Under the pieces are notes generated by a model, which did not search any database, was not told the origin of the DNA, and saw only the letters and a program-made list of their open reading frames with translations. The translations under genes were made by a program, and so were the position numbers. Positions 25,409 to 34,951 of a DNA stretch of 46,518 nt are shown piece after piece. The first letter of the stretch is position 1. Each line of letters opens with the position of its first letter. This DNA is from Bacteroidales bacterium (GTDB lineage Bacteria; Bacteroidota; Bacteroidia; Bacteroidales; Muribaculaceae): contig JAJBUG010000018.1 of the NCBI GenBank assembly GCA_020860515.1, positions 1 to 46,518 on the forward strand, given 5' to 3'.

Positions 25409-26390
25409 CCGGATTTTGGGCATCCATTCCCTGATTAATCTGATCAGGATTTGGCTGGCCAGTGGAATCCGGGAAATATAGCGTAGAGTCGTCGCCATTT
25501 CCCTCACTTACTTTAACCTTTCTTTTAAAGATTTTGTTCACATCCAGGGTGTAAGTTAGGTTGAGCGCGCCAGCTATGCTGGTGCCTCGCGCACCGTAGC
25601 CAGGGATATACCATGGCAAGCCGTAGGTATTCTTGGTCTCATGCATTATCTTATGGTAGCGAAACGACCAGCCTGCCGAAATAGGGCCCCACAACTTCAC
25701 CTGCAGCCCCACGTTGATTTCCCACCACGTCACAGTGGAACTTTGCGTGGGAATCGTGGGGGTAGCGGTTTCGTCCCAATAGGTAGATGTGATAGTGATG
25801 TCCTCAATGTCGTAGTGAAAAGGCGAAAGGCCGAATCTAAAGCCTAAGAAAAAGCGGTAATCAGGAGTAGAGTTGTAGAGGAAGTTATAATCCATGCCCA
25901 GGCGGAAATACACGCTCAGGGGAGATTTGTAGGTAAAGTTGTTGTCAGCAGGGGTATTGTTGGCCAAGCCAAGGCCGGTCTCGAAGGTTGGCAGGTATCT
26001 GTTGTGAAGGCTAACCTGCGCTCCGAATCCGATCAAGCCATAATGCTGGCCGAAAGCGCGCATCAGCGGATTCCACAAGTCCACACTTACTGAGGCATCA
26101 TGCAACAGCGGATATTGCATCGGCTTCTTAGCCTTAATGGCAGTGGTATCGCGCCACTCGCGGCCAGTGACAGTATCCACATAAATCACATTGCCATTCT
26201 CGTCGTGGTAATGCACCATCCCCTCGCGCATTCGAGCATTCATGCGGGCGGTGTCGTTGGCAAATTCATTGATAGGCTGGGTCTGAGTGCCCTTATTGTT
26301 GACCGGGGTCACCTTGCGCTGGGCTTGCATGCCAATGCACGCCATGATTGCCACCATCGCAATTAGCAATATGCTGCGCATCCTATTCAT
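25404..26390 (-). CDS. DUF6048-like outer-membrane/periplasmic protein
   Basis: 328 residues from ATG 26390, chosen because it begins a clear signal peptide (MNRMRSILLIAMVAIMACIGMQAQ) and overlaps the upstream stop by 8 bp; the longer opening to 26486 is a charged overlap artefact. The mature part alternates aromatic and small residues (LGMDYNFLYN, FFLGFRFGLSPF, INVGLQVKLWGPISAGWSF), a beta-barrel-like pattern, and contains PWYIPGYGARG, which I associate with DUF6048. It pairs with the DUF6452-like lipoprotein upstream, as in other Bacteroidales. Function unknown. Confidence 0.7.
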   Translation of the reverse strand: MNRMRSILLIAMVAIMACIGMQAQRKVTPVNNKGTQTQPINEFANDTARMNARMREGMVHYHDENGNVIYVDTVTGREWRDTTAIKAKKPMQYPLLHDASVSVDLWNPLMRAFGQHYGLIGFGAQVSLHNRYLPTFETGLGLANNTPADNNFTYKSPLSVYFRLGMDYNFLYNSTPDYRFFLGFRFGLSPFHYDIEDITITSTYWDETATPTIPTQSSTVTWWEINVGLQVKLWGPISAGWSFRYHKIMHETKNTYGLPWYIPGYGARGTSIAGALNLTYTLDVNKIFKRKVKVSEGNGDDSTLYFPDSTGQPNPDQINQGMDAQNPE

Positions 26391-26958
26391 CGGCGCCTCC
26401 TTCCTCGCTTTCATCCTCCTGCTCATCCGGCTCATCCTCGTTTTCCTCATCGCTTTCATCCTCTGAGGCTGTGCGGAAGTACACATGGATTCGCTCGGTG
26501 TCGATATTGGTAATCAGCGAATCGCTCACCACCACCGAGTCAATCAGATGCTTGGTATAAGAGAATTGGGTGATATGGTAGTCGTAGATCACGCCACATT
26601 CCTCCGAGGCAAAGCGCGGAGTAGAGGTGTAGTCAAACACTATGGTGTCGTTATAAATCGAAGAATCGAGATAGGCCCATTTGTAGGAGAATACCCAGCC
26701 AGTGGTTGACTGAGTAGAACGCATGGGCAGATACAGAGCGCTGATTCTCTCGCCTGCTGCTGACAGCGGATCATCCTCGCTCATGCCAAGGCCATAAATC
26801 TCCACCGAGTCCACCGTGATGCTCGACCCTGTGCTTGAATCATAGAATCCAGCGTAAGGCAAGGCATTCCTATTCTCCAAGCAGCCATTGGTGTTGCATG
26901 AGCTAAACCACACTGCCGACGCCATCACGGCAAATAATATGTAGAGCAATTTCCTCAT
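26383..26958 (-). CDS. DUF6452-like lipoprotein
   Basis: 191 residues. Signal peptide with lipobox WFSSC (Cys near residue 21), immediately followed by CNTNGCLENRNALPYAGFYD, a second cysteine and an N-terminal beta region typical of the DUF6452 group. The last ~20 residues are extremely acidic (Glu/Asp runs such as DESDEENEDEPDEQEDE). Its ATG overlaps the TAA of the upstream glycosyltransferase (TAATG). Role unknown; location and pairing suggest an envelope complex with the DUF6048-like barrel. Confidence 0.7.
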   Translation of the reverse strand: MRKLLYILFAVMASAVWFSSCNTNGCLENRNALPYAGFYDSSTGSSITVDSVEIYGLGMSEDDPLSAAGERISALYLPMRSTQSTTGWVFSYKWAYLDSSIYNDTIVFDYTSTPRFASEECGVIYDYHITQFSYTKHLIDSVVVSDSLITNIDTERIHVYFRTASEDESDEENEDEPDEQEDESEEGGADE

Positions 26959-27908
26959 TAAAATTCCTCCTCCACTTCGTAATGGTTCCTCAGTGTCGAG
27001 TTTCTCACTATCAGTTCGCCTATGAATCCTGCCAAAAACAGTTGGCTGCCCAGCAGCATCAGGGTCAGTGCCAGATAAAAGTATGGTGAATTGGTGACCA
27101 AGGTGTAGTGGTTGCCATGATGCATATTATACAGCTTCAGTGCCCCCACAATGATCACAGCCACAAAGCCCAGGAAGAACATCAGCGAGCCAAGCAGGCC
27201 AAACAGGTGCATCGGCTTCTTGCCAAACTTCCCAGTGAACCACAGAGTGGCCAAATCCAGGTAGCCATTCACGAAGCGGTCAAGGCCGAATTTGGTCTTG
27301 CCGTATTTGCGAGCCTGATGGTGCACCACCTTCTCGCCGATTTTTCCAAATCCGGCCAGCTTGGCCAAATATGGGATATAGCGGTGCATGTCAGCGCCCA
27401 GCTCAATATGCTTCACCACCTTTTGCTTGTAGGCTTTGAGGCCGCAGTTGAAATCGTGCAGGTTTTTGATTCCGCTCACCCGGCGCGCCGTGGCATTGAA
27501 AAGCTTGGTGGGAATGGTCTTCGACAGAGGGTCGTAACGCTTCTTTTTGTATCCCGACACCAAGTCATATCCATCCACGGTAATCATGCGGTAAAGCTCA
27601 GGAATTTCATCGGGACTGTCTTGCAAATCGGCATCCATTGTAATCACCACATTGCCCTGAGCCTTGGCAAATCCCACATTGAGCGCGGGGCTTTTGCCAT
27701 AATTGCGCCGGAAAGAAATGCCCCTTACTTGTGGATATTGCTCCCTTAAACTGTTAATCACCTGCCAGGAGCCATCGGTGCTGCCATCATCTACATATAT
27801 GGCCTCGTAGTCGAAGCCGTGTTCGCGCATCACTCGGTCAATCCAAGCTTGCAGTTCGGGTAATGATTCTTCTTCGTTATATAGTGGTATTACAACAGAA
27901 ATGTCCAT
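26958..27908 (-). CDS. Family 2 glycosyltransferase (DPM1/ArnC-like)
   Basis: 316 residues. The GT-A domain (1-220) has VVIPLYNEEESLPEL, YVDDGSTDGS, RRNYGKSPALNVGF and the DxD TMDADLQD (about residue 93). HQARKYGKTKFGLDRF matches dolichol-phosphate/undecaprenyl-phosphate sugar transferases. Two C-terminal membrane helices (about 235-260 and 272-300) anchor it. It likely loads a sugar onto undecaprenyl phosphate. The start lies 10 bp after the DUF4199 stop. Confidence 0.92.
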   Translation of the reverse strand: MDISVVIPLYNEEESLPELQAWIDRVMREHGFDYEAIYVDDGSTDGSWQVINSLREQYPQVRGISFRRNYGKSPALNVGFAKAQGNVVITMDADLQDSPDEIPELYRMITVDGYDLVSGYKKKRYDPLSKTIPTKLFNATARRVSGIKNLHDFNCGLKAYKQKVVKHIELGADMHRYIPYLAKLAGFGKIGEKVVHHQARKYGKTKFGLDRFVNGYLDLATLWFTGKFGKKPMHLFGLLGSLMFFLGFVAVIIVGALKLYNMHHGNHYTLVTNSPYFYLALTLMLLGSQLFLAGFIGELIVRNSTLRNHYEVEEEF

Positions 27909-27918
27909 TTCAGAATTA

Positions 27919-28476
27919 TCAGTTTTCGTAGTTTGGTTTGCGGAATCCCCACCGCAGTATGCAGGCGATAATCAATGAAATTATGGCCCCCAAGAAGCCT
28001 CCGAGCCAAATCAAAGTGAAGGCAAAGGAGATTGGCGACGGCAACAGCTTCTCGCTTATCAGGCGTTCGAGCGTGACGCCGATATGCTTCATCTCGGGCT
28101 GCTCCATGCCCAAATATATCTGAGCCACCTGATCGAAGAGATTTACTATGAAATCGGGATTGATAACCCTCATGTACACGTATGCCACCAAGCCCATCAG
28201 CAGGCTGCCGCAGAGGAATATCACAATTCCGTGCATCCAGATTGCGGATAATCGGCTGGTGCATCGGCTGGCCACATAGGCCCTGCGCAGCAGCACGAAT
28301 GCCACCACGGGCAATCCCAGCAGCATGGCCTGGCTCAGGAGCATCAGCATGCCATTGTTGAATCCAGTCACTTGCAGCACATACATGATGCTCATGTAAA
28401 CTCCCACCACCAGGCCGTCGCTTGCGCCAAGGTGATATATGCTGCGTGGTTGTCCTATTTCTCTTTCTTCGGTCAT
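27919..28476 (-). CDS. DUF4199 membrane protein
   Basis: 185 residues with four hydrophobic segments (about 23-45, 47-64, 82-105 and 148-172), matching DUF4199, a Bacteroidota inner-membrane family of unknown function that often sits directly before a GT2 gene. It is the first gene of the DUF4199-GT2-DUF6452-DUF6048 operon. Confidence 0.8.
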   Translation of the reverse strand: MTEEREIGQPRSIYHLGASDGLVVGVYMSIMYVLQVTGFNNGMLMLLSQAMLLGLPVVAFVLLRRAYVASRCTSRLSAIWMHGIVIFLCGSLLMGLVAYVYMRVINPDFIVNLFDQVAQIYLGMEQPEMKHIGVTLERLISEKLLPSPISFAFTLIWLGGFLGAIISLIIACILRWGFRKPNYEN

Positions 28477-28572
28477 TGCAGTCGGGCGTGCCTTTTTGTG
28501 AAAAAATGGGGGTATTTTGGCTCACTTGCGCACGCAAGTGCAAAATTAGGGATTTTTTCTCAAAAAACAAAA

Positions 28573-28601
28573 ATCCAGCGCTATGAATTTTAGCGCTGGA
28601 T
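28573..28601 (-). terminator. Rho-independent terminator of rpsP
   Basis: ATCCAGCGCTA and TAGCGCTGGAT form 11-bp perfect arms around a 7-nt loop, and the minus-strand transcript continues into TTTTGTTTTTTG. It lies 27 bp past the rpsP stop. Confidence 0.88.
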
Positions 28602-28627
28602 CGTTTGCTTGAAGAATTGAAGCCTGA

Positions 28628-29155
28628 TTATTCAGCGGCGGGAGCCTCTTCTGCGGGAGCAGCGGCAGCTTCTGCCTCAGCCTTGGCTGCAGCAGCCTCA
28701 GCTTTCTTCTTGGCCACGGCCTCAGCCTTAGCCTTGTTCTTGGCTTGCTCGGCCTCGAGGCGAGCCTTAGCAGCCTCTTCCTTGGCACTTGCCATAGTGG
28801 CCTTGTCCTTGTCAATCTTAGCCTGACGAGCCTGCTTCCAGGCATTGAAGCGGCGCTCAGCCTCAGCTTGGTCGAAAGCGCCCTTGGCTACTCCGCCTTG
28901 GAGATGCTTCATCAGCAGCACGCCCTCGTGTGAGAGGATGGCGCGCACGGTGTCGGTGGGTTGAGCACCGGTGTTAACCCAATACAAAGCCCGCTCGAAA
29001 TTGAGAGTAATTGTAGCAGGATTTGTGTTCGGATTATATGAACCAATCCTTTCAATGAATCTACCATCTCGTGGTGCCCTGCTATCGGCGATAACAATAG
29101 GATAGAACGCATAGTTCTTGCGACCATGGCGTTGCAGTCTAATTTTTGTTGCCAT
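28628..29155 (-). CDS. rpsP: 30S ribosomal protein S16
   Basis: 175 residues. The conserved core (1-~85) starts [32 protein letters not shown] and contains the [17 protein letters not shown] region. The remaining ~85 residues form a Lys/Ala/Glu-rich tail ([33 protein letters not shown]), far longer than the ~82-residue E. coli protein; long S16 tails are known in Bacteroidota. It stands alone between its own promoter and terminator. Confidence 0.97.
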   Translation of the reverse strand: MATKIRLQRHGRKNYAFYPIVIADSRAPRDGRFIERIGSYNPNTNPATITLNFERALYWVNTGAQPTDTVRAILSHEGVLLMKHLQGGVAKGAFDQAEAERRFNAWKQARQAKIDKDKATMASAKEEAAKARLEAEQAKNKAKAEAVAKKKAEAAAAKAEAEAAAAPAEEAPAAE

Positions 29156-29216
29156 TTAACTGTAAGTTAATTTTTGGTTTTGTATTGTTCTATGTGTTGA
29201 TTTGATTTCAACGGCG

Positions 29217-29248
29217 CAAAGTTACGGATTTTTCCCCACCCTACCAAA
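29217..29248 (-). promoter_or_regulatory. Promoter of rpsP
   Basis: On the minus strand: TTTG (29248-29245), 20 nt, TAACTTTG (29224-29217), a full Bacteroidota consensus, 61 nt before the start codon. Confidence 0.85.
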
Positions 29249-29269
29249 TATTTTTACTTTTTTCTCGAT

Positions 29270-30442
29270 TTATTTCAGCAGTTCGTAACGATTCAGCCAG
29301 CCCAGTGCTTGGAAATAGCTGTGTTCGATCTCCAGGTAGGTCAGTGTCTGCTCCTGATAATAGTGCACCTCGTTGATGTAGTCAAGCACTGTAAGCTCGC
29401 CAGCTTGGTAAGCCTTGTCGAGATATGAGATGTATCGATTGTCGCCGAATACCTGGCGGAAGGCTTGCATCTGCTCGCCCCACAGCTTCAGCGATTCATA
29501 TTTGCCATTGATTTCGGCGATCTGCTCGGCCTTCAGTTGCTGGCTGCTAAGGTCGGCGGCATCGCGGCGCAGGAGTGCAGCCTGCCGTGCCTTGCGATTC
29601 TCAAAAAATGGCAGGGTCATGCTGGCGGTGACGCCATTGAAGCGGTCGCCCATCTCAGCCTGATGCTCATATCCGAGCGAGAAGGATGGGAACCGGCTTT
29701 GGCGCGCCGCCTTGGCATTTAGCTCCTCTTGGGCCACAGTCATTGCTTGGGATTGCAAGGCAGGGTCGCGGTCGAGTTGGGTCAGGTATTCTTCATTGGT
29801 GAGCAATGGCTCCAAAGGATAGTCTTGCACCTGGCTTAGGTCGAGTTTCACATTGCTCAGGGCTTGCAGTTCGGCGCTGATTTCTTGATCGCGCGCCTTG
29901 TAGCCGGCAGCCTGGTTTTCATATTTGAAGGCTTCGTAGGCAGCTTTGCGTTCGTCGAGCACTGTGATCTGTCCCTGCTCCAGGCTCAGTGCTATTGATT
30001 GCTGCATCAGGGCGATATTGTCGAGTATGCCTTGGATCAGGGCCAGTTGCTTGCGCACATACACCAGCTCCACCAGCAATTCCTTCACATTCATTGCCAG
30101 CTCCAAGCGGTCGCCCTCTATGGCCATTTCAGCGGCGCTCTGGCCCTGCCGAGCAGCCAAGCGACGCGCACGATACAAGCCTGGCCAGTCAAACGACTGA
30201 CTGATATCAAGCTGCAGCTTATTGCCAATTCCGTCCTTGCCCCATACTCGGGTAAACTCCACCTCGGGATTGGCCAGCGAGTTGGCATCGGTATCATCGC
30301 AGCGCATAGCGCTAAGCTCTTGCTCCTTGGCTCGGAGCTCGGAATTGTTTTCTATAATCTCATTTATGACAGTGTCAATCGGGCTTTGCGCGATGGCTGT
30401 CACAGCAGCGCAGCAGCTAACTAATAGTATGTATTTCCTCAT
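29270..30442 (-). CDS. TolC/CusC-family outer-membrane efflux protein
   Basis: 390 residues from ATG 30442, which opens a signal peptide (MRKYILLVSCCAAVTAIAQS); the upstream in-frame codon at 30472 adds a poor leader. The protein is largely alpha-helical with two similar halves as in TolC (LEQGQITVLDERKAAYEA; QAGELTVLDYINEVHYYQ), slightly shorter than typical ~420-470. It forms the outer-membrane channel for the CusA/CusB-like pump encoded upstream on the same strand. Confidence 0.9.
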   Translation of the reverse strand: MRKYILLVSCCAAVTAIAQSPIDTVINEIIENNSELRAKEQELSAMRCDDTDANSLANPEVEFTRVWGKDGIGNKLQLDISQSFDWPGLYRARRLAARQGQSAAEMAIEGDRLELAMNVKELLVELVYVRKQLALIQGILDNIALMQQSIALSLEQGQITVLDERKAAYEAFKYENQAAGYKARDQEISAELQALSNVKLDLSQVQDYPLEPLLTNEEYLTQLDRDPALQSQAMTVAQEELNAKAARQSRFPSFSLGYEHQAEMGDRFNGVTASMTLPFFENRKARQAALLRRDAADLSSQQLKAEQIAEINGKYESLKLWGEQMQAFRQVFGDNRYISYLDKAYQAGELTVLDYINEVHYYQEQTLTYLEIEHSYFQALGWLNRYELLK

Positions 30443-30509
30443 CGGGGGATAATAGTTGAAATTTCTCAGCAAAGTTACTAATTAATTTTTTAACAAACCG
30501 AAATCACTT

Positions 30510-33500
30510 TTAGTTTTTGCTCAGAGAGCTCTGAGAACTCTGAGAACTCTGAGTGCTCTGAGTGCTCTGAGTGCTCTGAGTGCTCTGAGAATTCCGAGTG
30601 CTCTGAGACCAAAGATATAGGGCTGGCACCACAAATACATTCAGAATGGTGCTGCTGACCAATCCGCCGAGAATCACAATGGCCATCGGCGACTGTATCT
30701 CATTGCCCGGCGCATGGCCATTTACGGCAAGCGGTATTAGAGCCAAAGCCGAGGTGAGGGCCGTCATGATGATTGGCAGCAATCGGTCAGCTGAGCCTCG
30801 CATCACCCTCTCGGCCAAACCTGAGCCATCGGCCTCCAGGGCATTGTAGCGCGAGATTAGCAGCATGCCATTTCGGGTGGAAATGCCCAGCAACGATATA
30901 AATCCGATTATGGCGGGGATATTTAGCTCAGCACCCGTAATCACCAAAATCAGGACTCCGCCAATCATGGCCAAGGGCATATTCACCAGCACAATCAGCG
31001 ATTCGGGCACACTGTGGAATTGATGATAGAGCAGTATGAATATTATCAGCAGCGCCCCGAGCGAGGTCCACAGCAGAGTGCGCGAAGCGCTGGCTTCGCT
31101 CTCAAATTGGCCCCCATATTGCACATAGTAATTTTCCGGCAGGCTTACCTCGTGGTCAATCTTTTCCTGTATGTCGTTGACCACGCTGCGCAGGTCGCGA
31201 CCCTCCACATTGGCCGATATCACCAATCGCCGCTCCACATTTTCGCGGTTGATAGTGTTGGGACCAGTGGCTGACACTATTTCTGCCAAGGTGCTCAGAG
31301 GCACTTTTCCGTAGCGGGTATCCACCATGATATTGCTTATGGCCTCCAGGCTTCCGCGAGTGTTGGCATCGTACATCAGGGTGATATCGTAGGGGCGCCC
31401 CTCTTCGTAGACCTTCGACACAACGCTGCCCGACAGAGCCGTCTCCACCAGCCGGCGGAAGTCGCTCATCGGCACACCATATCCAGCCAGCACCTCGCGC
31501 CGAGGCACAATCTCAATCTGTGGCCGCTCGATTTGCTGCTCTATGTTCACATCTACCACCCCCTCAACTTCCGAGATTTCCTGCTTTATCTCTTTGCCAG
31601 TGGCGAACAGCTGGTTCAGATCGTCGCCGAATAGTTTGATGGCAATCTGAGCCTCAGTGCCCGATAGCATGGCATCTATTCGGTGCGATATGGGCTGGCC
31701 GATTTCGATGTTCACGCCCGGGAGCTGGCTTAGCTTTTGGCGCAGCTCGCGGGCCACTTCGCCTCGGCTGCGGCCCTGAAGTTTATAGGGAGCCTCTATT
31801 TCCGACACATTCACGCCCAGTGAATGTTCATCGAGCTCGGCTCGGCCCGTCTTGCGTGCCACCGTCTGAATCTCTGGCACACTCATTATGATTTCTTCTG
31901 CCAGTTGACCTACTCGGTCGCTCTCGTCGAGCGAGATGCCAGGCAGAGTGCTGACATTGATGGTGAAGCTGCCCTCATTGAAAGGGGGCAAGAAACTGCG
32001 GCCCAAGGTAAAGAACAGTCCCACGGCTACCAAGAAAACTCCCAATGTGCACCACAGCATCGCCTTCACATGGCTTCGATGACCATCCGTGCCTATGAGG
32101 GCATTCAGGGATTTGGCATAGGCACTCTTCATCTTAGCTGCCACCCAGGGCTCTTTCTCCATCTTCTTCATGGCCCTCTTTGTGCCTAATAGCCAACTGC
32201 TCAGCACCGGGGTCACAGTCAGGGCCACAATCGTCGACGCAACCAATGCCACAATGAAAGCCACGCCAAGCGGAATCAGCAGCCTACCCTCCATTCCGCT
32301 CAAGAAGAAAAGCGGAAGAAACGATGCGATGATAATCAGCGAAGAATTGAATATCGGCATTCTCACCTCAGCCGATGCATGATACACTACATCGAGCACC
32401 TTGAGCCTTTCACCCTCTGGCTTTTGGCGATTCTCGCGCAGTCGCTTGTACACATTCTCCACATCCACAATGGCATCATCCACCAGGCTGCCTATGGCCA
32501 TGGCTATTCCGCCAAGGCTCATGGTATTGATAGTGAATCCCATCCAATGCAGGGCCAAGATGGTGATTATGATTGACAGTGGAAGAGCCACCACCGAGAT
32601 AATGGTGGTGCGCAGATTCATCAGGAAGAAGAATAGCACAATAATCACAAAGATAGCGCCCTCGAAAAGCGACCGTTGCAGATTGCCAATCGAATGGTCG
32701 ATAAAGTCGCTCTGGCGAAAAATATCGGTATGGATATTCACCCCCTGTGGGAGGGCTTTTACCAACTTGGAGAGTTCTTTTTCAATATTTTCGGTCAGGC
32801 CGATTGTGCCTGCGCCAGCTTGCTTGGTTACTGTAATCAGCACCGATGGCTGCCCCTCGATCGATGCCACGCCCAACCGAGGCTGCTTGCCTCCGATCTG
32901 CACCTCGGCAATGTCGGCGATTGTCACGATGCTTTCGCCATCGCTTGCCACCACGCATCGCGCTATGTCATCGGGATCAGTTGTGGCGATTTGGCCCTTG
33001 ATTATATATTCATTGCCATATTCATAGTGGATGCTGCCACCTACGTTTTCGTTGAGTCCCTCCACCGATTCCAGCACTTGGCTCAGCGTCACGTCCATGC
33101 GTCGCATACGCTCAGGCGACAGCATGATTTGGTATTCTTTTTCTTCGCCTCCGATTACTGACACTTGGCTTACTCCCTTTACCGACAACAGGCGCGGAGC
33201 TATCAATCGGTCGGCCAGAGCGCGCAGTTCGAGCAGCGGCACAGTGTCGCTATTGATGCCAATTATAAGCATTTCGCCCAAGATCGATGATTGCGGGCCC
33301 AGCGTAGGAGTACCTACGCTGGCGGGCAGGTCGTTGGTGAGATTGTTGATGCGTTCGCTCACCATCTGCCTGGCTTGGTATACATCCTCGTCCCAGTCAA
33401 ACTCCACCCACACCACTGAGAATCCCGTGGAAGAAGACGACCTTACGCGCCTTACTCCAGCAGCGCCGTTCACGGCTGTCTCGATTGGGAAGGTCACGGT

Positions 33501-33689
33501 CTTTTCCACCTCTTCGGGTGCCATTCCCGGAGCCTCAGTCATCACCACCACAGTGGGAGCACTCAAATCAGGGAAAATATCCACATCAGTCTGCAGCAAC
33601 GCCCACAAGCCCGCCAGCATTACCACAATGGTAATTACCAGCACCGTAAGCCTATTGCCCAGCGAAAACTTTATAATCTTATTCAGCAT
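30510..33689 (-). CDS. cusA: CusA/CzcA-family heavy-metal efflux RND transporter
   Basis: 1059 residues with RND topology: a membrane helix at 10-30, a large periplasmic loop, helices about 335-540 including the proton-relay motif GSLVDDAIVDVENVYKR (about 400), and a second half with helices about 870-1030. The N-terminal VDIFPDLSAPTVVVMTEAPGMAPEEVE is typical of heavy-metal efflux pumps. It drives proton-coupled export of a metal ion, probably Cu(I)/Ag(I) or a divalent metal; the ion cannot be fixed here. The last ~30 residues come from a nonanucleotide array (STQ/SQS repeats). It forms an operon with CusB upstream and TolC downstream. Confidence 0.93.
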   Translation of the reverse strand: MLNKIIKFSLGNRLTVLVITIVVMLAGLWALLQTDVDIFPDLSAPTVVVMTEAPGMAPEEVEKTVTFPIETAVNGAAGVRRVRSSSSTGFSVVWVEFDWDEDVYQARQMVSERINNLTNDLPASVGTPTLGPQSSILGEMLIIGINSDTVPLLELRALADRLIAPRLLSVKGVSQVSVIGGEEKEYQIMLSPERMRRMDVTLSQVLESVEGLNENVGGSIHYEYGNEYIIKGQIATTDPDDIARCVVASDGESIVTIADIAEVQIGGKQPRLGVASIEGQPSVLITVTKQAGAGTIGLTENIEKELSKLVKALPQGVNIHTDIFRQSDFIDHSIGNLQRSLFEGAIFVIIVLFFFLMNLRTTIISVVALPLSIIITILALHWMGFTINTMSLGGIAMAIGSLVDDAIVDVENVYKRLRENRQKPEGERLKVLDVVYHASAEVRMPIFNSSLIIIASFLPLFFLSGMEGRLLIPLGVAFIVALVASTIVALTVTPVLSSWLLGTKRAMKKMEKEPWVAAKMKSAYAKSLNALIGTDGHRSHVKAMLWCTLGVFLVAVGLFFTLGRSFLPPFNEGSFTINVSTLPGISLDESDRVGQLAEEIIMSVPEIQTVARKTGRAELDEHSLGVNVSEIEAPYKLQGRSRGEVARELRQKLSQLPGVNIEIGQPISHRIDAMLSGTEAQIAIKLFGDDLNQLFATGKEIKQEISEVEGVVDVNIEQQIERPQIEIVPRREVLAGYGVPMSDFRRLVETALSGSVVSKVYEEGRPYDITLMYDANTRGSLEAISNIMVDTRYGKVPLSTLAEIVSATGPNTINRENVERRLVISANVEGRDLRSVVNDIQEKIDHEVSLPENYYVQYGGQFESEASASRTLLWTSLGALLIIFILLYHQFHSVPESLIVLVNMPLAMIGGVLILVITGAELNIPAIIGFISLLGISTRNGMLLISRYNALEADGSGLAERVMRGSADRLLPIIMTALTSALALIPLAVNGHAPGNEIQSPMAIVILGGLVSSTILNVFVVPALYLWSQSTRNSQSTQSTQSTQSTQSSQSSQSSLSKN
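30524..30604 (-). repeat. Nonanucleotide array in the 3' end of cusA
   Basis: Nine consecutive 9-bp units (plus strand GAGAGCTCT, 2x GAGAACTCT, 4x GAGTGCTCT, GAGAATTCC, GAGTGCTCT), encoding Ser/Thr/Gln triplets in the minus-strand frame. Confidence 0.95.
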
Positions 33690-33726
33690 CCTTAATCCTT
33701 TTATCCTTTAATCCCATTATCCCTTT
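33690..33726 (-). repeat. Degenerate ~7-bp repeat between cusA and cusB
   Basis: The 37-bp gap is a run of ATCCTTT / TATCCTT / TAATCCC / ATTATCC-like units, a decayed version of the heptad arrays seen at other gene borders. Confidence 0.5.
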
Positions 33727-34887
33727 TTAATAACTATGGCTATGCCCCTCGGGTACTGCCCCGCTGCTCTCGGCCAGACGCACAGCTGTGGCACCCTTGA
33801 CCACGATGTTCTGGCCTGGCTGAAGGCCTGATTTCACTTCTACGCGCACTCCGTCGTTCTGACCAAGTTCTACAGGGAGCTTCTCATAGCAATCCTCATC
33901 GATTTGGCGATACACAAAGAATTTGCCTTGCTGCTCCGACACTGCCTCCACTGGCACCGTGATCACTCCAGTGCGCACCGCGCCTTGCAGATTGACCTTC
34001 ACATACGAGCCAGGCATCACATGGCCATCATTGTCAAATGTAAAATATATGGGCATGTAGCCCTTGAGCTGGCCAGTAGCAGTGGCGTTGGTGGTGCGCT
34101 TGCCATTAAGCTCGGTCAGCGGATGGCTCTCGTTGCAATATGGCATCTGGATTATGGCGGTTGAAATCATTGGCGCCACACTGTAATATTTCTCAGGCAA
34201 ATCAGCGCGCAGTGTCAGTTGGCGCGCATCGCTGATTACTGCCAATGGCTCGCCCACCTCAACATTCTGCCCCTCCGACACCAGCACTTGAGTGATAACC
34301 CCGCTCTTAGGGGTTGAAGCAATGCCCGAGGCTGCGCTGTCGCTGTAAGCGGCTTTCGCTTTCTCATAATTTGCCTTGGCTTCATTGTAGGTAGCAGCCG
34401 AGATAATTCGCTCGGCATAAAGGGGCTCAAGCCTTTCGAGCTCAGCCTTTGCCGCCTGCATCTCCACTCGGGCCACCTCGTTGGCATTACCGCCAGTGAG
34501 GCCTTGGCTTGAAATGCGAGCAATCGTGGTGCCTGCTTTCACATCATTGCCGAGAGCCACGCCAGCGCCATAATGCACTATGCCGTTGGTGGGGGCTGAC
34601 ACCACCCAAGTGTTGCTGGGGCTATCCACAATCTGCCCCGACACGGATATGATTTCATGGAAGTCGCCAGGCTCTACGGTCTCTGTAGTCAGGCCAAACA
34701 TTGCAGCAGCTTCCTCGCTAAGATTTATCTCGCTTTGATATTCAGCCTCGCCCTCGGCATGGTCGTGATGGTGGTGCGCCAATTCATCGTCGGCCGCATT
34801 TCTTCCGCAAGCAGCCAGCGATAACGAAGTCACCATCAAAATCCAGTATCTAAAATTCAACTGTCTTTTATATATCTTTATGTTCAT
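33727..34887 (-). CDS. cusB: CusB-like periplasmic adaptor lipoprotein with His-rich N-terminus
   Basis: 386 residues from ATG 34887, which opens the signal MNIKIYKRQLNFRYWILMVTSLSLAAC (lipobox SLAAC). Directly after the acylated Cys comes a His/Asp/Glu-rich stretch AHHHHDHAEGEAE, a probable metal-binding site. The rest is a membrane-fusion protein: barrel-sandwich halves around QIVDSPSNTWVVSAPTNGIV and SGVITQVLVSEGQNVEVGEPL, a helical hairpin between them (about 140-190), and a C-terminal beta domain. It links CusA to the outer-membrane channel. A 17-bp direct repeat (TATCAATGGTTTGCATG-like) at 34904-34942 precedes the start. Confidence 0.9.
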   Translation of the reverse strand: MNIKIYKRQLNFRYWILMVTSLSLAACGRNAADDELAHHHHDHAEGEAEYQSEINLSEEAAAMFGLTTETVEPGDFHEIISVSGQIVDSPSNTWVVSAPTNGIVHYGAGVALGNDVKAGTTIARISSQGLTGGNANEVARVEMQAAKAELERLEPLYAERIISAATYNEAKANYEKAKAAYSDSAASGIASTPKSGVITQVLVSEGQNVEVGEPLAVISDARQLTLRADLPEKYYSVAPMISTAIIQMPYCNESHPLTELNGKRTTNATATGQLKGYMPIYFTFDNDGHVMPGSYVKVNLQGAVRTGVITVPVEAVSEQQGKFFVYRQIDEDCYEKLPVELGQNDGVRVEVKSGLQPGQNIVVKGATAVRLAESSGAVPEGHSHSY

Positions 34888-34951
34888 CTTTTTTAAATTT
34901 TCATCAATGGTTTGCATGATTTGACTATCAATGGTTTGCATGGGTTGAGCC

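Noticed and set aside
26391..26486. N-terminal extension of the DUF6048-like gene
   Set aside because: It encodes Arg/Met-rich residues antiparallel to the acidic tail of the upstream gene; the signal peptide starts at 26390.
27890..28570. 226-codon opening overlapping the DUF4199 gene in another frame
   Set aside because: No membrane pattern or family match, while the DUF4199 frame has four clear membrane helices and a proper start.
31824..33711. Several plus-strand openings opposite cusA (up to 226 codons)
   Set aside because: Shadows of the GC-rich cusA reading frame.
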